From Psychrobacter immobilis (GTDB taxonomy: Bacteria > Pseudomonadota > Gammaproteobacteria > Pseudomonadales > Moraxellaceae), in the NCBI RefSeq assembly GCF_904846175.1, contig NZ_CAJGZM010000001.1, forward strand, positions 124,001 through 188,000: a stretch of DNA of 64,000 bases, in the 5' to 3' direction. Shown piece after piece: positions 25,487-34,850 of the stretch (the first letter of the stretch is position 1; every line of letters begins with the position of its first letter). Under the pieces are notes generated by a model, which searched no databases, was not told where the DNA came from, and was given only the letters and a program-made list of their open reading frames with translations. The translations under genes were made by a program, and so were the position numbers.

Positions 25487-27814
25487 CTAAGCCGCACCCT
25501 TATCTACTTGAATAGACATACCAATTTGATTGGCAAGCTCAGCAAATCCTGGGAAACTGGTATTGACGGTTTCAACGCCTTCAATAGTAATCTGCTTAGA
25601 GGCACGCAAGCTTGCAACCGCAAAACTCATGGCAATACGATGGTCATGGTGTGAGGTAATATGTCCGCCGCCAAAGACTGGCTGGCTGTTATTTACCTCA
25701 CCATTTTGGGCTTGAGTACCCTTCCCTTCAATAATTAGACCATCTTCGGTAACCGTACAATCAATACCTAGCGTTTGTAGACCCTCTGCCATGACAGCAA
25801 TACGATCTGATTCTTTCACGCGTAGCTCTTTTGCACCAGTTAATACCGTACGACCTTCTGCACAGCTAGCAGCAATAAATAATACTGGAAATTCATCAAT
25901 TGCTAAAGGTACTAAGTGTTCTGGAATCTCGATACCTTTTAGGTTTGAGCTACGAATGGTAATATCTGCCACCGGCTCGCCGCCGACATGAGTCTCATTA
26001 CTCAGGCTGATATCCGCTTGCATCAACTTTAGAATATCGATGATACCGGTACGTGTCGGATTGATACCCACTTGCGTGAGGGTCAGCTCGCTACCTTGAC
26101 TGATAGCCGCAGCGACCATAAAGAATGCCGCAGAGGATATATCAGCAGGGACTGCAATATCACCGCCTGTAAGCTTTCCGCCACCTTTGACACTGACACG
26201 ATTGCCATCAATAGTCACTGGATAGCCAAAGGCTGAGAGCATACGTTCGGTATGATCGCGGCTGACTTCAGGTTGAATGACTGTTGTAGTGCCTTCTGCC
26301 CACAGTCCAGCCAGCAATAAGCAAGACTTGACCTGTGCAGATGCGACTGGCATATCATACTCCATACCTTGGAGCGACTTGCCAACAGTGTCACGACCAG
26401 TGATACTCAGCGGCGCGGTACCATTATGACCGGTGCTTTGAATGACTGCACCCATCTCACGTAAAGGCGCGGCTACACGCTCCATCGGACGCTTATTTAG
26501 ACTGGTATCACCTGTCAATACACTATCAAATGACTGTGCAGCTAGGATACCGGCAAGCAGACGCATACTAGTGCCTGAATTGCCCATGTATAATGGCGTT
26601 TTGCTTGGTTTTAGACCGTTCATACCAACGCCATGAATAGTCAATCTGCCTTTATCAGGTCCTTCGATGCTCACGCCCATATCACGAAACGCTTGCAAAG
26701 TGGCAAGTGCATCTTCCCCTTCTAAAAACCCTGTGACGTTGGTGACACCTGTCGCAAGGCTACCAAGCATGATACTGCGATGCGAGATAGACTTGTCACC
26801 AGGAATGGTAATGGTGCCAGAGACGGTGTTGCTAGGAGTAATATTATAAGAAGCTGACATGGCAGAAGTATCCGTATAAGGGGTGCTGGCTAACATATGG
26901 CCAAAATGTCGCCGTGCGGCTTGCGCGCGGCCCAAAAGTCCCATAAGGGCGGTCGAATCTTTATCAATGATAAGCTGGCGCATATTCTGTAGATAAACGC
27001 CATACTCGTCAAGAGCGCTTATAATCGCGCTTTGGTTGGCAAAAAATATATCATGCCACATTTTAGGGTCACTAGCAGCGATGCGGCTGAAATCGCGAAA
27101 GCCGCCTGCGGCATAACGAAACATATCTAAATTATCATCGTGACTTGCCAGCTGCTCGACCAGATTAAACGCGAGCAGATGCGGTAAATGACTGGTATGT
27201 GCCAATATTGCATCGTGATGGCCAGCCTCCATCGGCATGACAGTCGCACCTACCGCCTCCCATAACTGGCGCAGCTTTATAATTGCCAATTGACTGGTCG
27301 TTGGCAGCTCACAGATAATCACACTATGATTGACAAATAAATTGGCGCGCCTAGCATGATAGCCTGAATTTTCCGCACCAGCAATCGGATGCGCGGGTAC
27401 AAAACCTGTTGGTAGAGAGGTAAATACTGACTTTGCGGCCTCAATAATATTAACCTTGGTACTACAGACGTCCGTAATGATGCAATCAGCAGCAAGCTGT
27501 CCATTATCCATGGCGGTTTTTATATCGACAAATACGGCTTGCACCGCTTGTACTGGTACGGCAATGATAATTAGGTCACTGCCATATACCACTTCACTTA
27601 ATACAGCACTACCCGCGTCTAGTAAACCATGTTGAATGGCTTCGTCGATGCTTGGCTCATGTCTATCAACAGCCACCAAGCGCTCACTTAAACCACTATC
27701 TTTGATGGCTTGGGCAAGGCTAGCACCAATTAGCCCTAGACCAATGACACAAACTTGTTTAAATAACGGCGGCTGAGTATGGATATTGCTAATATTATTT
27801 TTCTGGCGACTCAC
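25487..27814 (-). CDS. tyrA-aroA: Fused prephenate dehydrogenase / EPSP synthase
   Basis: One 775-residue polypeptide carries two enzymes. Residues about 18-310 form prephenate dehydrogenase (NAD fold CVIGLGLIGASLAQ, then HPIAGAENSGYHARR), which makes 4-hydroxyphenylpyruvate for tyrosine. Residues about 325-770 form 3-phosphoshikimate 1-carboxyvinyltransferase (IPGDKSISHRSIMLG, YMGNSGTSMRLLAG, VSRDHTERMLSAFG), which makes EPSP for the shikimate pathway. The same fusion is known in Acinetobacter, Psychrobacter and pseudomonads. It follows pheA and hisC on the same strand, so aromatic amino acid steps are grouped. Confidence 0.97.
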   Translation of the reverse strand: MSRQKNNISNIHTQPPLFKQVCVIGLGLIGASLAQAIKDSGLSERLVAVDRHEPSIDEAIQHGLLDAGSAVLSEVVYGSDLIIIAVPVQAVQAVFVDIKTAMDNGQLAADCIITDVCSTKVNIIEAAKSVFTSLPTGFVPAHPIAGAENSGYHARRANLFVNHSVIICELPTTSQLAIIKLRQLWEAVGATVMPMEAGHHDAILAHTSHLPHLLAFNLVEQLASHDDNLDMFRYAAGGFRDFSRIAASDPKMWHDIFFANQSAIISALDEYGVYLQNMRQLIIDKDSTALMGLLGRAQAARRHFGHMLASTPYTDTSAMSASYNITPSNTVSGTITIPGDKSISHRSIMLGSLATGVTNVTGFLEGEDALATLQAFRDMGVSIEGPDKGRLTIHGVGMNGLKPSKTPLYMGNSGTSMRLLAGILAAQSFDSVLTGDTSLNKRPMERVAAPLREMGAVIQSTGHNGTAPLSITGRDTVGKSLQGMEYDMPVASAQVKSCLLLAGLWAEGTTTVIQPEVSRDHTERMLSAFGYPVTIDGNRVSVKGGGKLTGGDIAVPADISSAAFFMVAAAISQGSELTLTQVGINPTRTGIIDILKLMQADISLSNETHVGGEPVADITIRSSNLKGIEIPEHLVPLAIDEFPVLFIAASCAEGRTVLTGAKELRVKESDRIAVMAEGLQTLGIDCTVTEDGLIIEGKGTQAQNGEVNNSQPVFGGGHITSHHDHRIAMSFAVASLRASKQITIEGVETVNTSFPGFAELANQIGMSIQVDKGAA

Positions 27815-27937
27815 GGCGTTTCTCTTTCAACAAACCAGCATCAGTATGCATAAAGCAAGCTGATATTGGCGTCATAAAATTGAATAATTAATCGAATGAT
27901 TTGCTTATCAAGCAACAGATAGCTCACTTTTTAGTAG

Positions 27938-29083
27938 TTATAAGTCATCAGTCAAGATTGAGCGCAAGGTATCAATGAGGCGCATATTATCTTCTGCCAC
28001 CCCTACTGTAATACGCAACCAATTCGGCAAGCCATAAACTTCTAATGGACGTACTATCACGCCCTGCTCTAGCAATGCTTGATGAATAGAAGCAGCGGTG
28101 ATATCTTCCATCTCAACTTCAATTTCAACCATGATAAAATTAGCATGAGACTTGATAAAACCTAACCCCAAGGCATCAAACTGCTTTTCTAACCAGCGCA
28201 TTTGCTCTTGGTTATTGAGCCTTGATTTTTCAATAAAATCTTGGTCGGCAAGTGCGGCAGCGGCGGCAGCTAGAGCGACTCTACTGACGTTAAATGGCTG
28301 ACGAATTCGATTGAGTAAATCTGCGACGGCTACTGAGCTTAACGCATAACCAACTCGCAGACCCGCCAGTCCATAAGCTTTGGAAAAAGTCCGTACAATA
28401 ACCACATTCTCAAACTCATCTAACAGCGCCCGATTATTACTCTCAGGGCTATATTCAATATAGGCTTCATCTAATACCACCAACACTGAGCTTGGTACAC
28501 TAGCGACAAAAGCACGTAGCTCGTCATGTGTAAGCTGGGTGCCCGTTGGGTTATTGGGATTGGCGATAAATACTATTTTAGTATTGGGGTTGTCTTGAAC
28601 TGCCTGACTCATCGCTTTTAAATCATGACCAAAGCGATTGGCAGGCGCTTCTATGCCTATCGCTCCTTGCATTTTGGCCAGCATCGGATAAACGATAAAA
28701 GCATACTGACTATACACAATCGCATCATCAGCACCAGCAAAACTACGCGCTAAGATATCAAGCAAATCATCAGAGCCATTACCTAAAGTAATCTGGTCGA
28801 CATTGACATTATTAAAATCAGAAAGCGCTTGTTTGAGATAATACCCATTGCCATCAGGATAACGTGCCAGCTGACCCAATTGCTCGGTAATCGCGAGCGT
28901 CACATGCGGTGAGCAGCCTAGGGGATTTTCATTACTGGCAAGCTTTACCACATCTGAGACGCCGTACTCTCGCGTCAACTCTTCGACCGGCTTCCCCGTC
29001 TGATAAGGCATCAGCTCTAAAATACTGTCATAGGCAGGCACAAGCGGTGATAAATTTGACTCTGTCGAATGAGATGACTGCAT
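27938..29083 (-). CDS. hisC: Histidinol-phosphate / aromatic aminotransferase
   Basis: This 381-residue class I/II PLP aminotransferase has the start MPYQTGKPVEELTREYG, substrate motif ASNENPLGCSP, ANPNNPTGTQ, and the PLP-binding Lys in VRTFSKAYGLAGLRVGYAL. HisC-type enzymes act on histidinol phosphate and often also on phenylpyruvate and 4-hydroxyphenylpyruvate. Placed between pheA and tyrA-aroA rather than with other his genes, it probably serves as the aromatic aminotransferase, equivalent to pseudomonad hisC2. Gaps to its neighbours are about 100-125 bases. Confidence 0.94.
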   Translation of the reverse strand: MQSSHSTESNLSPLVPAYDSILELMPYQTGKPVEELTREYGVSDVVKLASNENPLGCSPHVTLAITEQLGQLARYPDGNGYYLKQALSDFNNVNVDQITLGNGSDDLLDILARSFAGADDAIVYSQYAFIVYPMLAKMQGAIGIEAPANRFGHDLKAMSQAVQDNPNTKIVFIANPNNPTGTQLTHDELRAFVASVPSSVLVVLDEAYIEYSPESNNRALLDEFENVVIVRTFSKAYGLAGLRVGYALSSVAVADLLNRIRQPFNVSRVALAAAAAALADQDFIEKSRLNNQEQMRWLEKQFDALGLGFIKSHANFIMVEIEVEMEDITAASIHQALLEQGVIVRPLEVYGLPNWLRITVGVAEDNMRLIDTLRSILTDDL

Positions 29084-29179
29084 GATTTATCCTTGGATGT
29101 GATAAGGCATTTACTGTTGATTAATATCTGTTTGTTAATCATTGCTAGCGCTTTGATGAATACTTTAACTAAGCCAGCT

Positions 29180-30361
29180 TTATAGTACCGCTTTTGGATA
29201 AGAACCTAGGATACGCAAATCTTTGACCAATGGGCGGATATCAGCAATCGCCGCACTCACATTTGCGTCTTCAATGTGTCCATCCATATCGATAAAAAAC
29301 ACGTAAGCCCATTTGTTAGGACGTTCAGGACGCGTCTCGATACTGGTCATTGATACGCCATGATAAGACAAAGGCTTTAAGATTTCGATCAGGGCGCCTG
29401 CTTTATCATGTGCTGAAACCATAATTGAGGTCTTGTCTTGACCGGATGGCGCAATCGCCTCGTGACCAATAATGAGGAAACGCGTGGTATTGCTAGGATT
29501 GTCTTCAATGTTTGAATAAAGCTTATGTAAATCGTACTCTGCCGCCGCCACATCACCGGCGATTGCCGCTGAATGCCATTCATTTTTTAAACGGCGAGCC
29601 GCTTCGCCATTGCTTGATACTGCTACACGCTCGACATTCGGATAATTAACATCGAGCCAATGACGGCACTGCGCCAATGACTGCTGATGTGAATAAATAC
29701 GGCTTAAGCCATCGAGTTTGGTATGTTCAGCGACCAAAAAGTTTTGATGAATAGGTAGCTCAACTTCACCGATTATCTTTAAAGTAGAAGATAAGAAACC
29801 ATCTAAGGTATGGTTGACCACGCCCTCTGATGAGTTTTCGACTGGTACCACGCCATACATCGCCGTACCCGCTTCCACTTCGCGAAAGACATCAGTAATA
29901 GTATTTAGCGGCACGGTATCGGCGGCTTTACCAAAATGCTTTAAAGCAGCGGCATGGGTAAAGGTGCCGACAGGACCCAAAAACGCAATACGTTGCGGTG
30001 CTTCCAAGTCAAGGCAGACCGACATAATTTCACGGAATAACCGTGCCATTTTCTCATCAGCAATGGGTCCAGTATTACGTTCCATCACCGCCTTTAACAC
30101 TTGCGCTTCACGCTCAGGACGATAAAAAATAGGATTGCTTTTTTCGGCATCCGGGCTATTGGCAACGTGGTCTTTTTTCACTGTCGCCACTTGCTGAGCC
30201 AGTTTGGCACGATTGTTAATTAGCGTTTGAATTTCGCAGTCTACCGCATCAATACTTTGGCGCAATGTATTTAAAAACGCTTTATCAGTTGCAGCCTCAT
30301 CGACACTTGCAGGGGTTTGGTTTAGATTGTCTACATTTTGCTCTGGTGACTGCTCACTCAT
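29180..30361 (-). CDS. pheA: Chorismate mutase / prephenate dehydratase (P-protein)
   Basis: The 393-residue bifunctional enzyme converts chorismate to prephenate and then phenylpyruvate. Domains are an AroQ chorismate mutase at about 28-120 (LRQSIDAVDCEIQTLINNRAKL), prephenate dehydratase at about 122-300 (AFLGPVGTFTHAAALKHFG, NTTRFLIIG) and an ACT regulatory domain at about 308-390 (MTSIETRPERPNKWAYVFFIDMDGH split by family convention), which binds phenylalanine for feedback inhibition. AGGA precedes the ATG. It is the first gene of pheA-hisC-tyrA/aroA. No leader peptide with Phe codons was recognised upstream. Confidence 0.96.
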   Translation of the reverse strand: MSEQSPEQNVDNLNQTPASVDEAATDKAFLNTLRQSIDAVDCEIQTLINNRAKLAQQVATVKKDHVANSPDAEKSNPIFYRPEREAQVLKAVMERNTGPIADEKMARLFREIMSVCLDLEAPQRIAFLGPVGTFTHAAALKHFGKAADTVPLNTITDVFREVEAGTAMYGVVPVENSSEGVVNHTLDGFLSSTLKIIGEVELPIHQNFLVAEHTKLDGLSRIYSHQQSLAQCRHWLDVNYPNVERVAVSSNGEAARRLKNEWHSAAIAGDVAAAEYDLHKLYSNIEDNPSNTTRFLIIGHEAIAPSGQDKTSIMVSAHDKAGALIEILKPLSYHGVSMTSIETRPERPNKWAYVFFIDMDGHIEDANVSAAIADIRPLVKDLRILGSYPKAVL

Positions 30362-30813
30362 TACCGCCCATCCTTTTTCTAATGTTATTGCTAAAGTTTA
30401 TAACTGTTATCTGTTAGCGATGACTATCTGTGCAATATGCTTATTTTAATAATAAATGCTTGCTTACTTCTCATGTTTCGCGCGAGCCAAAAAGCTGATC
30501 GGCTCTACTATAGCAAAAACTATCGACAGTGCCCATTCGTAAATGCGCGTAAATAAGCAATTTGCCATAAATCTTAGCACAGTTATGCCCTATAACAACT
30601 AAGTGCCGTGAAACTATCAGGCTACAGATGCTCAAATATATGATACAGTTTGATAGGTATAGGTTTAAGAAAACCTTTAAAGGGCCCTAAGCAGAACATT
30701 TAAAATTGCCATGATAAACCACTTTATGAAGATAAATATCATGGATAACCCACTTAAATAACACGACTAAATAAGAACATAACAACGTTAATTGACCATA
30801 TCAAGGATATATG
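30362..30813. promoter_or_regulatory. Divergent spacer between pheA and transaldolase
   Basis: The 452 bases serve two divergent genes. A perfect 8-bp inverted repeat CCATGATA (30709-30716) and TATCATGG (30737-30744) with a 20-base spacer lies about 70 bases before the transaldolase start. A small hairpin AGGTTT-AAG-AAAACCT is near 30661. No gene was found and no promoter hexamers were assigned with confidence. Confidence 0.45.
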
Positions 30814-31755
30814 ATGAGCGCATTACAACAGCTTCGCACCATGACCACTATTGTCGCTGATACGGGCGACCTTGCCGCCATTGCGCGTCTAAAACCCATC
30901 GATGCCACTACCAATCCCAGCCTTATTACCAAAGCACTTATTCATCCGGATAATGAAGCGCTAATGTCAGAAACCATGAGTCGCCATCGCGGTGATATCG
31001 ATGCGGTAATTGATGAGATGACTATCCAAATTGGCTGTAATATTTTGGCGTTAATTGAAGGTCGCGTCTCAACCGAAGTCGATGCGCGCCTGTCTTATGA
31101 CACCCAAGCCACCATTGATAAAGCTCTCAGCTTTATGGAAGCCTATCAAAAAGCAGGTATCGACTCAGAGCGCGTCTTGATTAAGATGGCAGCAACTTGG
31201 CAAGGGATTGAAGCGGCTCGTTACCTTGAAACTCAAAATATTCACTGTAACTTAACGCTATTATTCGGTCAGCATCAAGCGATTGCTTGTGCCGATGCTG
31301 GTGTGACGCTGATATCCCCTTTTGTAGGGCGTATTTTAGATTGGCAAAAACGCCAGCAAAACCGCCAGAACGTCCCAGCTTCAGACGATATGGGCGTGCA
31401 ATCGGTCAAACTCATTTATCAATATTACAAGCAGCATGGCTATAAAACCCAAGTGATGGGCGCAAGTTTCCGCTCGACTGAGCAAATATTGGCACTGGCG
31501 GGTTGCGATCTCTTGACCATAGCGCCCAATCTAATCGATGAGCTGGCAGCCATGGATGTTGAAATCACGCGCCAACTGTCACCAAGCATGTCCATGGATT
31601 TGGCCGACATGACCAAAGTCAGCTTAACGCATGACGAATTCAGTGCCGCTTATCAGCAAGATACGGTAACCCAAGACCTATTACCCAAAGGGATTGATGG
31701 CTTCATCGGTGCGCGTGATGAGCTTGCGCAAATGCTAGCAGCCATGCGTGATTAA
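30814..31755 (+). CDS. tal: Transaldolase
   Basis: This pentose phosphate enzyme moves a dihydroxyacetone unit between sedoheptulose 7-phosphate and glyceraldehyde 3-phosphate. The 313-residue product has IDATTNPSLITKA near the start and the Schiff-base Lys K124 in VLIKMAATWQGI, followed by NLTLLFGQHQAIACADAG and LISPFVGRILDW, all as in E. coli TalB. I chose the second of two adjacent ATGs, six bases after AAGGA. It is a single gene. Confidence 0.96.
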   Translation: MSALQQLRTMTTIVADTGDLAAIARLKPIDATTNPSLITKALIHPDNEALMSETMSRHRGDIDAVIDEMTIQIGCNILALIEGRVSTEVDARLSYDTQATIDKALSFMEAYQKAGIDSERVLIKMAATWQGIEAARYLETQNIHCNLTLLFGQHQAIACADAGVTLISPFVGRILDWQKRQQNRQNVPASDDMGVQSVKLIYQYYKQHGYKTQVMGASFRSTEQILALAGCDLLTIAPNLIDELAAMDVEITRQLSPSMSMDLADMTKVSLTHDEFSAAYQQDTVTQDLLPKGIDGFIGARDELAQMLAAMRD

Positions 31756-31786
31756 TCACCCTAGTTAATTAAGTCCTAGGCTTCTT

Positions 31787-31890
31787 AGGGGTTTACTTAC
31801 CAATAGACAGTACTGAAACTGCCTGGGCGTGAACCCCTTGTCATAAAAGAAATTTGCCTGCCCCTATTAAGTTGGCTATCATGAGCAACT
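31787..31890 (+). other. Region with nested complementary segments between tal and the next gene
   Basis: AGGGGTT (31787-31793) pairs with AACCCCT (31832-31838); inside lie CCA/TGG (31800-31802 and 31824-31826) and CAGT/ACTG (31808-31811 and 31818-31821). CCCCTA at 31861-31866 offers a competing partner for the first arm. AGTTG...CAACT forms a further hairpin near 31870-31890. No T-run follows the first hairpin. A leader structure or small RNA is possible; no known class is recognised. Confidence 0.35.
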
Positions 31891-31917
31891 TAATATAACA
31901 AAAAGCAAGGCTCGATT

Positions 31918-32424
31918 ATGAAACGGCTAGCAGTGATATTAGCAGGTAGTACACTTGCAATGAGTGGCTATGCGGCAAACTGGTTAGAGGTATCAAAAAG
32001 TCAGACTGGCTCTATTTTTAGTTTAGATTTGGATTCTATCGAACGCTCAGATATTCATATTATTGATGAAAAAGAGGTCGAAAATATTACCGTCTCGATT
32101 CGTAGAACCTATCCTGCGCCAAAAAGCGTGAAGGAAAATGGAGAGGCGAAAGAAACAAAAGACACCAAAGAAACTAAAGAGAAACCGAAAGACACTAAAC
32201 AAACGAGCACTCATCATAGCGACCAACAATGGCTTATCTCATGTAAGGACGCAAGCTACTATCAGCGCGCTTACGTGGATTATGCTGCTGATGATAAAGT
32301 GTTAAAATCTTGGCAATCAGATAAACCGATACTGACAACTAAAGACTTTAAGCTTACTAAACCAAAAACAATTAGTCGCTTGCTCATCGAACAAGCTTGT
32401 AAAAATTACCAGCAAGCTAAATAG
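31918..32424 (+). CDS. Secreted protein resembling surface-adhesin protein E domain
   Basis: The 168-residue product has a signal peptide (MKRLAVILAGSTLAMSGYAA) and then NWLEVSKSQTGSIFSLDLDSIER, which fits the pattern of small adhesin-E-like domains (W at the start, then a short strand with D.dSI). The second half has WLISCKDASYYQRAYVDYAADDKVL. Between them is a Lys/Thr/Glu low-complexity stretch of repeated KETK and KDTK units at about residues 76-98. Function is unknown; members are periplasmic or outer-membrane associated. It is monocistronic with a terminator behind it. The family call is tentative. Confidence 0.6.
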   Translation: MKRLAVILAGSTLAMSGYAANWLEVSKSQTGSIFSLDLDSIERSDIHIIDEKEVENITVSIRRTYPAPKSVKENGEAKETKDTKETKEKPKDTKQTSTHHSDQQWLISCKDASYYQRAYVDYAADDKVLKSWQSDKPILTTKDFKLTKPKTISRLLIEQACKNYQQAK

Positions 32425-32471
32425 CGTAAAATAAAACGAGTTAAGACAAACAAGTAAAGTACATCCAATTC

Positions 32472-32511
32472 AAAAAAAGCGCGCTGAACTATTTATTCAG
32501 CGCGCTTTTTA
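32472..32511. terminator. Bidirectional intrinsic terminator
   Basis: A long stem AAAAAGCGCGCTGAA/TTCAGCGCGCTTTTT with a short A/T loop lies between the convergent secreted-protein gene and apt. Confidence 0.93.
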
Positions 32512-32531
32512 TTATGCTAAAAACCATTTCT

Positions 32532-33101
32532 CTAAGCTTTTAAAACCGTATAGACAGGTACAGGAAATTCACCGTGTAAATCAACCAAATCTAACAATAC
32601 CAATGCGCCAACCACCGTATGCTCAGCAGACTTGCACAGCTCATAAGCAGTAGTCAGTGTACCGCCAGTAGCCAAGATATCATCGACCAATAACACCCGC
32701 TCAGGTGGCAAATTATTTTGCATCTCAAGCGTGTCTTTGCCATATTCTAAAGCATAAGCTTTATTAGCGACTGGTGGTGGTAACTTGCCAGGTTTACGTA
32801 GCAAAATCATGCCTTTACCTAAGCGCCCCGCCAGCAAACTGGCAAATACAAAACCACGCGCCTCCACTGCACCCAAGCAATCCACCTCATCAAGCAAACC
32901 CGCAGGCAGTACAGCAAGCATCTCGTCAATCACGGCATTAATATGACCGCGTAGTAACGGCGTAATATCATAAAAATCAATGCCGACTTTCGGGAAGTCT
33001 GGTACTGTGCGAATAACTTGCCAAAATGGATGCTCGGTATTTAGCGTATGAGACGACTCGGTTGTGGTATTTACTGCTGTAACGGCGGCATTAGCGCTCA
33101 T
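32532..33101 (-). CDS. apt: Adenine phosphoribosyltransferase
   Basis: The 189-residue purine salvage enzyme makes AMP from adenine and PRPP. FPKVGIDFYDITPLL and the PRPP loop VLLVDDILATGGTLT are diagnostic, and GAVEARGFVFASLLAGRLGKG with LLRKPGKLP matches the flexible substrate region. I chose the ATG at 33101, which follows AAGGG at the right distance; the frame is open 78 bases further up. The first 20 residues are Thr/Asn-rich and slightly longer than in E. coli Apt. It is a single gene, divergent from rubredoxin. Confidence 0.96.
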   Translation of the reverse strand: MSANAAVTAVNTTTESSHTLNTEHPFWQVIRTVPDFPKVGIDFYDITPLLRGHINAVIDEMLAVLPAGLLDEVDCLGAVEARGFVFASLLAGRLGKGMILLRKPGKLPPPVANKAYALEYGKDTLEMQNNLPPERVLLVDDILATGGTLTTAYELCKSAEHTVVGALVLLDLVDLHGEFPVPVYTVLKA

Positions 33102-33469
33102 AATAACCCTTAGCTTATAGGACTGCGATGATGATATGGCAGAGTCAATCGATATATCAATTGGCAAAATTAGTAGCAAGGATTATAGCATAATCGACTT
33201 TATCGTGGCGGCAAAACTGGCAAATTCACCATCGCTAAAACCATTAAAGTGACGCTTAAGAACTTGATAAAAGCTGGTTAATCTCAATATACAAGTGTAA
33301 ACTTAACTATAAAAATGACGGTTATATGCTAAACTACGGGCGTTTTTAGTAGCTAGATATTGACTATCATGGTTAATAAATGCTTTAAAAACACCTATTA
33401 ATCACCTATTAATATGGGTAATAGAAACACTGGTAATCGTAATACTGGAAATAATCGATAGGACTATTT
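33102..33469. promoter_or_regulatory. Divergent spacer between apt and rubredoxin
   Basis: The 368 bases hold no gene I can support. Promoters for both neighbours should be here. No hairpin or repeat of note was seen. Confidence 0.4.
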
Positions 33470-33634
33470 ATGAAACGTTATGAATGTATTGTCTGCGGTT
33501 GGATATATGACGAAGCGCTTGGCTGTCCTGAAGAAGGCATCGCTCCTGGCACCAAATGGGAAGACATCCCAGATGACTGGACTTGCCCAGAATGCGGCGT
33601 TGGCAAGCTTGATTTTGAAATGCTCGAAATTTAA
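33470..33634 (+). CDS. rubA: Rubredoxin
   Basis: This 54-residue electron carrier binds one iron through four Cys: C6 and C9 in [10 protein letters not shown] and C39 and C42 in TCPECGVGK. The middle [11 protein letters not shown] is typical. AGGA lies six bases before the ATG. Rubredoxins of this type hand electrons to alkane hydroxylases or related oxygenases through an NADH-dependent reductase; neither gene is adjacent, so the partner is not known from this window. The next gene starts 28 bases on, in the same direction, and may share the transcript. Confidence 0.96.
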   Translation: MKRYECIVCGWIYDEALGCPEEGIAPGTKWEDIPDDWTCPECGVGKLDFEMLEI

Positions 33635-33662
33635 GCCAATGACCATCTAAATAGGATACTTC

Positions 33663-34727
33663 ATGACAGAAACAAACCCCATTAACGCTGTGCCCGGAAT
33701 CTCTGAAGCGCCTAACACGTCCGGAGCAGCTGAGGTTGCAGAAGCAAATGGTAATTATCCAACGCCTGAATGGCAGCAATTTGGCGACCATGATTGGCGT
33801 GCTTCAGACTTAAGCGAGCATCTGCATCAAGCCATGATAGATATTGGTGACGGTATCGAGCTATGCGTTGAGGCGGGTGGCAACCCAAATAATCCGCCTC
33901 TACTCATGATTATGGGACTTGGCTCACAAATGATATTTTGGCCAAATAACTTCATAAAGCGCTTTATCGATGCCGGTTTTTTTGTGATTCGTTTTGACAA
34001 TCGTGATATCGGCTTGTCGTCTAAAGTACAGATTGATGGTTTACCACGTATCAGTCAGTTAAAAATGATGATGCGCCTGCAAACAGGACTGTCGAATAAA
34101 AGCGCACAGGTTGCTTATAATTTAACGGATATGGCAGAAGATACGGCACGCTTAATCAAAGCTTTGCATCTGAGTAAAACACATCTGCTTGGCGCTTCTA
34201 TGGGCGGCATGATTGCTCAAATCGTCGCCGCGCGTTATCCAAGTTTGGTACAGCGCATGGCCTTGATGTTTACCACCACCAATCGCGCCTTTTTAAAACC
34301 GCCCAAGCCGAGACAGTTATATACCCTCATTAATCGCCCTGAGAGCCATTCTGAACGTGATATTGTGCGTCATAGCGTCTGGTTTATGAAAACGGTTGGT
34401 ACGCCAGGGCACGTCAATGTGCGCATGGTGCGTGATATCGCCAAGATACGCTATCAGCGTAATTTCCATCCACTTGGTACCGTACAACAGCTCAATGCTA
34501 TTTTAGCCTCAGGCTCAATTAGCAAATACAGTAAGCAAGTTAAAGCACCAACGATTGTGCTGCACGGTAGCGCAGACGGGCTGTTACCCGCCTCGCAAGG
34601 GCGAGTGGTTGCGAAGACCATTCCCAATGCAACATTTCATTTAATCGAAGGTATGGCACACGATATTCCAGAATACTATCAGCCTTATATGGTCGATTTG
34701 ATTAGTAATCATCTGTTAGAAAAGTAA
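33663..34727 (+). CDS. Alpha/beta hydrolase
   Basis: The 354-residue protein has an alpha/beta hydrolase fold from about residue 58: MIMGLGSQMIFWP holds the oxyanion region, the nucleophile is S179 in LLGASMGGMIAQ, the acid is probably the Asp in LHGSADGLLP, and the His is in IEGMAHDIPE. RFDNRDIGLSSK after the second strand is common in esterase or lipase-type members. The first 55 residues are extra, polar and probably disordered. No signal peptide is seen. The substrate is unknown. It follows rubredoxin by 28 bases. Confidence 0.85.
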   Translation: MTETNPINAVPGISEAPNTSGAAEVAEANGNYPTPEWQQFGDHDWRASDLSEHLHQAMIDIGDGIELCVEAGGNPNNPPLLMIMGLGSQMIFWPNNFIKRFIDAGFFVIRFDNRDIGLSSKVQIDGLPRISQLKMMMRLQTGLSNKSAQVAYNLTDMAEDTARLIKALHLSKTHLLGASMGGMIAQIVAARYPSLVQRMALMFTTTNRAFLKPPKPRQLYTLINRPESHSERDIVRHSVWFMKTVGTPGHVNVRMVRDIAKIRYQRNFHPLGTVQQLNAILASGSISKYSKQVKAPTIVLHGSADGLLPASQGRVVAKTIPNATFHLIEGMAHDIPEYYQPYMVDLISNHLLEK

Positions 34728-34762
34728 TGTTCTAAGCACCATGCTATTAATTGGTGAGCCAT

Positions 34763-34814
34763 AAAAAAGAGTGTCAGAGCGATAGATTATCCATCATTCT
34801 CACACTCTTTTTTT
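34763..34814. terminator. Bidirectional intrinsic terminator
   Basis: AAAAAAGAGTGTCAGA pairs with TTCTCACACTCTTTTTT (one mismatch) around a loop of about 16 bases, between convergent genes. Confidence 0.82.
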
Positions 34815-34850
34815 ACCTGCGAGTTTAACCACAATATTAAATGATAAGTG

